A stretch of 64,000 nt of DNA. Origin: Saxidomus purpurata (lineage: Eukaryota > Mollusca > Bivalvia > Venerida > Veneridae). Shown piece after piece: positions 43,480 through 55,400 of the stretch; position 1 is the stretch's first letter; each line of letters starts with the position of its first letter. The notes beneath the pieces are model-generated. The model made no database searches, was not told the origin of the DNA, and saw only the letters and a list, made by a program, of their open reading frames with translations. The stretch covers positions 21,450,980 through 21,514,979 of the forward strand of contig JAFMSR010000002.1 of NCBI GenBank assembly GCA_022818135.1, written 5' to 3'. The position numbers were made by a program, and so were the translations under genes.

Positions 43480-46400
43480 ATGTGTGGTAAGTAACATTTT
43501 TTCAGGGACGTTGGGGGCTAAGTTGTTGCATTGTAATGGGAATGCCATTGATGAATTGATTGACAAGTCTTCTTTCATAGCATTTTTTGGAAATTAAATA
43601 ATTATGTTTTTGGTTACAGTTTATGTTTTTCTTTCTGACTCAAATGATTTGCTTATGGTTATCTTGCAGAATATCTGCATGTTGCATGAGTTTCTAATAG
43701 ATCTTTCACAAAACTGTGTGTAACAATGATCATATATTTAAAGGAGCCTACATGTTGCACGTTTTATTATACAGTAGACTTATTTGTGTCAAAGCAATTT
43801 GGTGACAAGCAGAGTATCCTGTACCTAGTATTAACATTTACCCCAGAAACAAACAACTTCTCATCCATCTGCCTGACACCACCTGTTAAAGTGTAGAGGG
43901 TCAAGCAAGGGGGCTGGCTGTCAAAACTATTTTACCTGCTTTTAGTAGGACATTGCAAGAGGTCAAACCCACAACCTCTTGCAAACAAAGCAAACACTCT
44001 ACAACTAAGCTAACAAGGTGGATATAGGGAATAAGGGATAGGGCAATAAAATTATTAATGTGTTGTGTATTGCAAAATATACAAAACCAAATTAGAATCT
44101 ACATTGGTCAGCCTTATACTGATGACATATTACAAAATTATTACATCAACCTAAGTTTATTACAGATATTTGTACAGAACCAGTTTACAATTAAATGAAA
44201 TTAGTATTGTCTTTTAGACATACATGTGCTGTTTTTAAGAACAGCTAAAGTAAAGGAATTCTTCCTCTCCTTACACTGATGATAATCAGATGGCACACAT
44301 GTGCTACCTAATCATAGTCTGCAGTGGTCTATGATAGGCAGATTATTTGCTACCAGTAATGTAAGGGCTAAATAGAATAGATTAATCCACTTCTCACATG
44401 CATATCAAAATTTAAGAAGGCTGATTAATTGTAAAATTCCTGATATTTTTCAATAAAAGAAATACCCTCAAAGTACGGTACTTTTAAAACTTTCACTTTA
44501 CATGCTTTAATTGTGTATTTAAATCAGCATTTTAGATAGTTAATATATTTACCTGTCTAACCGTTCAGTTTTCTTTAAACTTGTACTTCTTATGTTATGT
44601 ATGTTTGAAACCAATTTACCATGTTTGCTTCATACACTTAAATAAAATGAGGGCAGTTCATCATTAGACAAATGGGTTAATTAACACAGTTTAGTGATTG
44701 ATTCCTCACAGTATATTTGTAATAAGACTTACAAGATCTGTTGAGATTTAGATGATATTTTAAAAACTTTGAACCCTATAAATACGGCTATTTTCAATTA
44801 ATGGAGAAATGTATCAGAGAAAAAATTCCTATCCAAGCTCATCTTAGGGGAGATGAAAAGACTTGAACGACTGATTCCAGTCTAAGTATTTTGTTGTAAA
44901 ACTGTAATTGCTAGTCTGAAGGTGTATATTACTTAGTTCATCAGTTTGACAGTTATATTGTTTTAATTAGGGCAGACTTCTACCTTTTATTCATTAACAT
45001 TATTACACTGGACATCTTTATTTAAGTGGATGGGTTCACTTTAACCTTCCAGTTTTATAAGGTAACAAAAAAGACAAGAATTACATCTTGACACGGTCAC
45101 ACAATTAACACACTTGGTTGTACCTTTTGCCATGACCATTGAACAGAGCTCGTGAAGCTTTGAAGACAGTGAAATAAAGTTTAAGGTTCTACAGTAACAA
45201 ATAATAAAGGAGAAGCATTTTTCTTCTTGCTTAAGCTGAAATAGAAGTAACTGTTTCCTTCTTTCTGAAGTGACACAGATATAGAATGTTCTTTAAACAA
45301 ACTATTATCATTAAAAATGTAGGAAATACTAGAAAATCACACATGCAGCATGAAAGAAATCAACCTTCTTGGCCGAGTGGTTTAGTGACCAACTTGAAAT
45401 CACTGTATCCTCAAATAGATTGACAACCATGTGTTCGAGCTCGGCTGCCAAAGATGTCTCTTTACGTGAGAAAGTTGGCAGTTTCTTACAGAGGATAGGA
45501 GTACTGGTTCTTTACAGGAACGATGGTTAGGTGAACTGCCCCAAGTTAAAATGACCAAAATGCAGTTGAAATGGACATTGAACTCCTATAGGGAGTATAT
45601 AACAACATGCTGCAGGGAGTAAGAAAACTGTCATAATGGGATTGAAATAGGCGAAAGTATTTCAAAAAGACAATTGAACCTTGCAGTCATTTATCATGTT
45701 TATTTGTATCATCAAGCAAGACTTTTATAAAAGATATGTATGAAAACTCTAGTATGATTTTTAAAGTTACTGAAAATTTGTAGGATGGCATGTTACCACT
45801 GCCAGATATTTGCGGCCTACCTATCTGTTAGTAAACAGTGATTATGCACATTATTCTTTTTATCTGTGTTTAAGTTTTTTTGCTAGCATATTTTGATTAA
45901 TTGCCTCTAGTATTTTACTGTCACAATGTGAAATTTGTGAAACAACCAATGAATGTTAAGCGATATTAACAATTTATCATCCTTACTGTAACCTCTTCCT
46001 TTCTTGTTAATCTTATTTTACTCCTTTTATGATAATTGACATTATATTTCACTTGTTAAAAGTCCCATGATCACTTAAAATTTACAATACATTTTGTTGT
46101 TACAATAATGATAGAATAAGGATAAAGCAATGTTGATTTATACTTTATTGCCTAACCCTTTCAATTTGTATTTATGTTGCATCTTTATAAAAAAAAATAC
46201 AATATTATTCAGTGCGTTTGGTTGACTTACCTGTATTTGATTGTCACCGCACCTAAGTGCGGGGACTGTCTGGAATGGGATTTTTTCTTGTATGTGGAGG
46301 GGCACGTGACTTAATTTTTTTTCCAAGATTATTTGATGCAAGATAAATTTACCCAATGACGATAAAGTTTTACAGAAAAAGTATTAGTAATATTGTTTTG

Positions 46401-49400
46401 TTGTTTTATTTTATTTTTAAAAAAATCTTTTAATTTATTCCCTCATATGGTGCACAATTTCAAATGGTCAAGGTATATTTTGACTGATAAAATATTTGAA
46501 ACCAGTCTACGGAAAGTGAATCATAAGTTATTTTTATATCTTAATTTATATTTGTCAATAACAGAAACACGGTGGGGAATCACATGATCAAAATAGCCTC
46601 TAAACAAAAGTAAATATATGAAAAATGTTAAAAAATAATGAAAGCCGTTCAGCTGGGAATATAAAAAGTAGCCTATCTTATGACAACATTGGGGTATTCT
46701 GGAACTACTCAGGTCTCAATAACAATCACCTTCTGATTGTGCTTAACACTTCAAAAATAAATTATTTTAGTGTCCTGAAGTGTTAAACACAATCGGAAGG
46801 AGACTATGATTGAAACCTGTGTAGTTCTAGAATACGCTAATTTTGCTGTATGATAGGCTACATTTCATATTTAAAGCTACAACGCGTTGCAGTTGGGTTT
46901 GCCCGATCGCTATCTTGGCAATCGATACAGTTATAATCTTACGTCACTCATAGCGCATTTTGAAACTATTATTAGGTTGTTTATAGGTTAACTCCCCCCA
47001 TTCAAGGACATTTAGGTGCGGCGTCCAGCTTCTTTCTCACGTCGCCAATTTTGCTCCGCCCAAAAACCCGCATGGTAATTTTAATGCAAGTGACAAACAG
47101 TATTTAATAATGTTAAATATAGGTTTCTTCGCGTATTTTGTAGTGACTGCGAGATAATTATATAGATCTTCTGTTTTTATTTAAAATGTTGATTGATATA
47201 TACTCTTTTTAAAAGAGATCTCCTTCAATTACGCATTGGCTACATATCATTGCATTTATATATAAGTGTAGACCGTAAGTTTATGAATTAGTTTACATGT
47301 AAATTATATTCGCGGAACTTTAACATCGGAATTCCATTGCAGTGACATGTTATCCTACACAATTCATAATGCGTCTGTTGAAAAAATATATTGTGATGCT
47401 TTTTTCATAAAATGCGTTTTTCAGCCTGTTTCTCAACTCGCCTTGTCAATTTTGTTTGCCAAAGTGGAACAAAATGTCACGAAAGTAATTAAATTGACGA
47501 AATTATCAATAATTGAGTACATCGATGCGTGAAAAATTTTTTGTCCCCGGCCGTACTGGAACTCCTTTATTTCGCGAGCGTCGCCACAAAAGGTAAGGAA
47601 GTCTGCTGACATACTAAGTATCTAATGCCGACTTCGTACTGACATAATCAGTGCATCTGCCAAAATCTTTACTTGTACGGACGTTGTATTATTAGTTTAT
47701 ACTAATTTATTTATTCTCGATTGCGAAACAAGTTCTTACAACTTATATTAATCGCTCTCGAGACTCATTCCAGATGGAATCAACCTCGAAGAGAGAGAGG
47801 CAATGTGGATTTAATTGTATATTGCCTAAGGACACTACCGACATGGCGATGGTAGGGATCGAACCCGGGGCCATTCGATCCTGAGGCGAACGCGCTACCA
47901 TTGCGCCACGGCGGCTCCATCATACCCAAGTTCCCTCTCTACTGCGGCAGTGAACTCGACAATTTTCCCTTCTGAACAGTGGTTTTACTTTAAAAGCCGT
48001 GGTGGGGGGCGTTGAGTTTAAGAAAAAATTACAAATCAATGAACAGGGGCGTGTTACTCCCGAGGCCAAAAAATGAAACTGCGACATGACAGTCAGACCA
48101 GTAGATTAATAACGATTATATGATTTGTTTCACTTTATCTCATATATTTACATGTATTTCAATTCTTTTTTATTCCAACCAATATAAAAATCTGTAGATG
48201 AGTGTTGGATACTGCATTTCGACTTAAGGCAAACCGATTTTATAGGCTGATATTTTCAAGTTGTTCACCTTCTAGTTATAAATAACAGATCTGTGAAAGA
48301 GACCCCGGGGTCTCACTGAAACACCAAATTAATTAGACTATTGGACGCGCTGTATATGTCCAACCCATAGTACGAGGGGGCCTACATGTCTGGCACAGGA
48401 CTTTCTGCTGTCAGACAAGCGGCTTTTCTGTCCAGGCGGTCTGTCCTGTCCAGGCTAGCCGCCAAATGTTGAGGGCAAAAAATTAAAACGAATAAATATT
48501 GTACGAAAGTCCTGTTTTACCTAGCCCAGACATTTTAGATCTATTTGCCTTTAATCTTGCTTACTTTAAAAGTGCGCTGTTAATGTGTTTTATTTTTATT
48601 TTTATGCACATGTATTACCTCGTGGAGTAGCCTGCAAGACAGAACAATTTTACAAACTGATATTACATCTAGTCTGCCTTTGCGAAGGCGGCCATCGTAT
48701 GTAGCAAAAAGCACTTGCTGCAATTAGTTGGGCTATGGGTTGGGTAGCAATAAAACTGCCATAGTTTATTTCATAAAAACAAAAATAATATCAAACAGGG
48801 AATGCCACGTACCAAAACGAGCCTCCCCAAAAGTTTCATCAATTAGTGTACACCTGGCTCCGCCGATTTACCAAATGGCACTTTAATATATACTTTATCC
48901 GATACTCTGTTCTGACTTTAAATTTTTCTTTCCATTCTGGAACGTAACGCAACGTCGAATCCAATAAAGACTGATCGTATGCCCCCCTATTTGACCTTTT
49001 CAATGAAAGAACGGAGGGGAGGAGTTAACCGATATCTACATGCTCTATTAATAGTTTCAGATTCGCCTTTGTGTGACGTAAGATTGTAATTTTATTGATT
49101 GCTAAAATAGCCAGCGGGCAAAGTCAACTGCAACGCGTTGTAAACAGCTTTCATTATTTTTAACATTTTTCATAGATTTACTTTTATTTAGAGACTATTT
49201 TCATCACGTGATTCCCCACCGTGAGAAATAACTTGGTAAAACATTAGTAGTTCTTATATGTTTTTAAAGCATCCACTGTGTTTTGAGCATCATTCTTTCA
49301 TATTTCTGCCGCCTCTCTTTGAAAAAGTGTTATCGGAAATTGTTGCTTTATACTTTAAAAGAGTACTGCGCTATATTTTGTTTTCAAGAACAATGCTCTT

Positions 49401-52400
49401 ATAACTATAAAACAATGTTACCATTTTGAAAGGTAATATAACTTTAAAATTTTAACCCTGACTCTTGAAAAACTGATTTTGACCCTTAAATATTTAGGCT
49501 GAAGAGTCAATGACCCTTGAGTTTTAATGCCTACGGGACACCCTGTTATTGAAAAGATACTGTGCTATATTTATAACCTATAAAACGCCTCATTAGGACT
49601 GTTTTTGTAGCAATAACAGTTATAGTAGGATTTTGATCATGAGCTATGACCTATGTTAGAATATATCAATCTAAAAGTGCAGTCACTTCTTTATTATAAA
49701 ATCTAACACCACAGTCACATGAAGTTTATGAAAGTAGATTTGTAGGGGCAGTCCATCGAGGGGGGGAGGGGAGGAGGTTCAAACTTCGTACATTTGACTG
49801 AGGGTAAAACACCATCCTTATTAGTAGTTATAACATCCAAAGTGATCATCTGCCTTTAAGAAAATTATTCTAATTTAGCGACTTATAAATAACTATCTAA
49901 GACAGAATTACTCTGACACATAAGTATTAAAGGGGAAACTAGAAAACTGAGACCTGTAGAAAAGAAGTACTGGTAATTACAATGGGTAATCCTGAAATTT
50001 GATTATTTAGTGTGTTTGTACTGAACGATAATTTAATTATACTCAAATGCAAGAGACCTATTGCATTATGTGCCCTGCAATAGAGCATGGTTTGAAAAAA
50101 GGCATGGTATTTTGGTATAGGAATATAGAAATATATAAATGTAAAAGCAACTTTAGGAGGAAATTGCTTTAAGGGACACCAGTCCTGCAAATTGTCCTAC
50201 CAAAAACTGAAAAGAAACTGCCGTAAATACTGAAAAATGATGGATAAGGATGGGCTTATATACATAACTTTGAAGAATGCCAGAATATATAAGAAGAGAT
50301 AGAGACAGAAGTATTACTGATTAAATTAATGACTGATGAAAGTCTTTAGGTGTGACATGTACATTTTGGTTTTGGCTATCAGTGGGAGGCTTAAAATCCA
50401 TCTTAAAAACCACGAAATAGCCATATTTGTAAACATGTTATCAGGATAGCAACTGAGTAATCTTTAGTGTCATGAAAATTATCATACGTGTCAGAGACAC
50501 GCAGATATCTTACATAACAGTGGCGAAATTACATCAAGAGGCAATCCCTGTTGGACGTGGTTTATGTCAGAACTCATTTTTTTTTTAATTTAAATTATTT
50601 AATGAAATAAATTAAGTGACTCAGCGGTTATTTGTTTGTTCAAAACTGTATATCTAATTTTAATTTGCTAATTAATTATTATCATTTTACAGTTGCATTT
50701 TCAGTAATCATAACATAATATGTTTTGAACACATTAATAGTAGGAATTTTAAGAGTCCAATAGAAAGAAAAAAAGGCTTGTATTTGACAGACTACAGCCT
50801 TAGTCCCTCAGCCTCGAAGGTAGGTAATTGGGGAGGGGGTATTCCGTAGCTTTGTATCAGTCCTTTTTTATACTGATCTGTTTAGTCTCGATTGTGAAAC
50901 AAATTCTTTTCACTCTCCCCCTTGCGAAATGAACTGATACTGTTTGTGCACAATTCATGAACTGTGCATGTCCACAATTCATGAAATATTCTTGAAATGC
51001 CTTGAACTGCAAATCATAGACAAATCCTTGATCAGTTCTTAAAAATTAAATTCATGAACAGTTCTTTAAGTGATCGTGAATGTTTGAAAGTATCAAGCAT
51101 AAATGCCTTAAAACTTATTATGAACAGTTCATGAGCTATTAAAGGTAAACTTTTTTCCTTCCCATTCTTTAGCAGTTCATGAACCATTTTCCTATATACG
51201 TGTAATTTCAATGTCTCATTTGCACTTCAGGAACTGGCAATGAACAGTTTGTGAACCTGAGTTCATGAACTGGTCATGAACTAAAGGGAAAACAATTTTA
51301 CATTTGTATTTCTCATTCTTGAATTTCATGAACATACTAGAGTCCTCAAAGTTACATGTACCTTGAAAAGGTAACTCAAGCAGTTCAAGGGATGCTGAGC
51401 AGAAACAGTTTATAACAGACGGTCAGGCAGTCATGCCAAAACAATCTCCAAATAGAGAGGAATAATGTACTTCATACAAAGGCAATAAATCATTCATGAC
51501 TAGTTAATGACCAAACAATATTTAAAGATAAAACTAGTATGTGAATTGTAATACAGTTGAGTGGGGGAAAAAAGCTGGTTTCATCAAATTCCTAATTTTC
51601 ATGTCGGCAAAGTCTAGTTTAGTACCTCTTGCCTGTTGTTAAACAATAAACCAATCAAAAGATGACTTGTGCTAGCAGATGAATTCATGAAAACTAATGT
51701 GACAAATAAACCTGACACAATTGTCTTAGTGAAGTCAAATGTTGTAATTGTTCCCTTGAAAAGTCAGTAGAAATCAACCACTTACTTTTGCAAAAAAATA
51801 CCTAAAGTTGAGCCACTTCCTTTTGAAAAAAACAAAAACATGTTCTTTATACCTATTAGTAAACTTTCAAAATCTGTCAACAGTATTTACATGTTGTGAG
51901 AATTGTCAGACTCCAAGTCCTTAGATAGTTTATGAACTGTTCAAGAATGCTTATGGTTTATGAAATATTGTCAGTGATTGTCCCATAACATCAGATCATG
52001 GATAATTCAAGAACTTTTCTATTCTTCAGTAGTTCATGAACTCCCTTTAAAATTGAAGAGCAGTTCATGTCCAAATGTTCATGAACACCAATTGAACACC
52101 AATTGATAACTTACTAAGTCCAGTTCATGAACTGTTATAATTGGAATTTGGCCATGTAATAGATTTGTTTGAAACTTTAACATCTGATCATTTACACTTA
52201 TTTATGTTCACTAAGCGCTTAATTCAAGTAAGATTTGCACTGGAGGTATTTTTAAAATTTGATTTCCTATCCTGGTTGCCCAACCAAGATAGAGTTTTTT
52301 ATCATAAGTAAAAATTTGATCACATACTTTTGCCTGCAGAAAGATATAAATATAAGACCTATTATATTATATTTGTGAAATATCTACATTAAATATTATA

Positions 52401-55400
52401 TATTTAGATGGAATTCATTAGAAATTCAAGTTTGAAAAGATATTATTCCTCCCTTTACCTATCTTGGGTGCCACCCAAGATAGGTTGGAAATAAATCAAT
52501 TCAGAAGCTACACGTAGGTTTAAAACTTGGATTTTGGTTCAGAATGTTAAGATTTGGTAAATCTATCCAATTCAAATGTAAAAGTAGAAATTATATTGAA
52601 ATAAAAAAGAAATACTCAACGTTTTAAATACTTTCATATCAAAGGGGAGTATAACAAATTTCATAAAAGTTAATAAAATGTAAATTTCTGATAGGGATCT
52701 AACTCAATGTAATGGGTCTTTTTGTTCATTAAATTAATCTCTAACAGAATAAACAAAAAGTAAAAATTGTCATAAAATGTTGCTTAAAAGTAATTGACCA
52801 CCTTTAACAGCTTGACATGTTCATGACTTCATGGACTGCATTTGGCAGGGATGAGACTCATTCCAGATGGAATCAACCCTAGCCCCAAAGAGAAAGAGGC
52901 AATGTTGAATTATCTGTGTCTTGCCCAAGGACACTACATGGGCACTGGTGCGGATCGAACCTTGGACCCTACGATCCTGAGGCTAGTGCACTACCACTGC
53001 ACCAAGGCAGCTCCACATTAGTCCCTTTTGTTAAGTTGAAAAATTAATGATGTTCCAAAAAATTCTGTGACTAGACATTTTCCATGTAAAATCACTGAAT
53101 CATTCTTCTTTATTTGATTTGCAAACAAGGAAGTAAGGTTCTTGCATTTTTAAAGTTGTGAAACAGTGACAGTGCCAATTCACCTGAATAAAAGACTGTG
53201 TGCTGTGCCATTTTATGTTTTAGGAATAGACAAATAAAAAGTTAAAAACAGACACTAGACAATTTTTTAGCTTTTTTCTCTCACTCTCTAAAAATGAGAT
53301 GATGACATTGCATCAGATTTATATGTGGAAAAGGTACCTGGAAATACTGTTTTAGTTCTTGTATAGAAATTAAGGATAATGGACGGAGGAAGTTTTTGTG
53401 ATAGAATTTCTTCTACAATGGGAGGTTAGTTGTTTTATTTTATGTAGAAAAGGTACCTGGAAATAGTGTTAGTGCTTATATAGAAATTAAGGATGAGTGC
53501 TGGAGGAAGTGATAGAATTTCACATAAAATGGGAGGTAAAAGTTTATGTGTTTGTGCATCTTAATCTGTTCAAGTAGTAATTACTTAACAATAATTTGAG
53601 TCTTATTAGTCAGGGTAGCCTTACTTAGTTTGGCTTGTTGTCGTTTTGATCCGGGATTTTTTTTATCTGATATTTTTATAGTTGTCAAACCTCAGAAACA
53701 CCCATTCAAAAACTTCTTGCTGGCATCAATGTTGAATTTATTACAGAAGTTTTTTTTAACACTATTTAAAACATAAGAATTGAAATTCAGGGTTTTGCAA
53801 TTTATTCTACTCTCCATCTAACAGCCCCTGGTATTCCTGTAAGAAGAGTAATAAGGGTGAGCATGTATATTCATACGTAATTATGAAATAATTAAAGGTC
53901 CATTACTAAAACCAAATTGAATTTTCTGGAATTGTAACAGGGAAATGTTTGAAATTGGCTTCTAAAACTTCACACTACAGTGTTTTTTTTCAGTCTGAGG
54001 GGAAAGGTGGCGGGGCCCATCAGGAGGGGAATTTTTACGTCATTTTGCCAGAATAGGGGAATTTTTTAGAAAATGTATAAAATATACTGTTTAAAAATGT
54101 TGTATTATAAAGAACCAAACCTATCAAGTATGTAAATGACATTATTCTTTTGCCAAATATAAAGAGATGACATAAGAATTTAACATAACAAAATTTTATA
54201 TAAAAATCTGGTGTCAGGAACATAACTTAGCAGCATAGGTGTTAAAACACACGTGAATAATAAGTAATACTTCTATTTTCAATTGAAAACATTGTATTAG
54301 TATCTTTATTCATCTTTTGCAACACTGTTTTCGTTGAAAAATTAACAAAATCGGGGTCGAAAATAGGTGACAAACGAAAAATCGGGTGATTTTCGCCTGA
54401 CTATTTCTCATGTAACTGTCAAGATAGTTGCAAGAAATTATTCTGGTGCTTTAATTTATGAAATTTATGTTTTTATAACAAGTTTGGCCAACTCTTGATT
54501 TAATTAATCAAAGATTTTTCAACTTTTGAGGGGAATTTTTTGTCAAAAATGGGGAAAAATACATACTAATTTTGGAGGGAATGGGGCGAATTTCGCCCCA
54601 AAACATGCACTAGCTGTGGAGTATTTCCCTGTTTGAAATACTGCTGCAGAAAGTGAATGTTTGTGTGTATTTCCTTATATTGACCTGGGTGGTCTTTTTG
54701 TCCTACTTTCGCTTTATTGCATGTTGTAAACAGTCAGAAATATACGTTACATATCATTAGAAGTGAAATTCTTTCAACTATAATTAAAAATAGGCATGCT
54801 TATTCATATACAACCTATTTACAACCTCTTTCTGTGAAATTTCTGGAAAATTACAAAGATATCTGAAAACTGGAAAACCTACTTTCGTTTTTGAAAATGC
54901 AAAATATAATTCATTATATTAACTCTTTTGTTAAACTCAAATTTTCAACACAATATGGTCATACTCAATGCAGTATTTCATATTTTCCTTCAGAGAAGAT
55001 GCCAGTTATATATCCAGATTTAAAAGAAAATTATATTTTGGTCTTTAATGGACCTTTAATCAATTAGTTGACAGATTTGGCCTTAGAAAAGGTAAAATTA
55101 ATTTAACCTCGCTCCAAATGCACAGCAATGTCAAACCTATAGAGAACCTATTGTAGTCAAATTAATTTGATGGGATCTTGGGAAATATTGACTACTTGGT
55201 ATTTTATGTGTATGGACTATGTCAAACACTCGAAAGACCAAAACAAGTCTTGAGGGCTCTTCTGATGAAATTTTGGTTGCTATGTTTTAACACAGATAAT
55301 ACTAAAATGCAAATAAAACATATATCATGTCAGTTGGTTATTAATGTTAAAATTGTTAAAAATAACAAAACAACATGTCTAGAGATATCATTGCTCTACT

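Larger units (their letters stand above)
46568..49223. mobile_element. 2.66 kb long-terminal-inverted-repeat element with 5-bp target duplication
   Basis: Starts CACGGTGGGGAATCAC at 46568 and ends GTGATTCCCCACCGTG at 49223, directly flanked by AGAAA on both sides (46563-46567 and 49224-49228). Inner sequence remains inverted over roughly 190-230 bp: 'acaacgcgttgcagttg' and 'aatcttacgtcac' near 46880-46950 match the complement of 49060-49140, and 'ggttaactcc' near 46987 matches near 49025. The left arm is split by a palindrome at 46656-46880. The interior holds a SINE (47697-47925) and no readable transposase. It lies in GFPT intron 1. Confidence 0.75.

Noticed and set aside
43020..43578. Minus-strand frames of 122 and 90 codons upstream of POLB
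   Set aside because: They lie in the POLB-GFPT promoter interval, overlap each other and show no domain.
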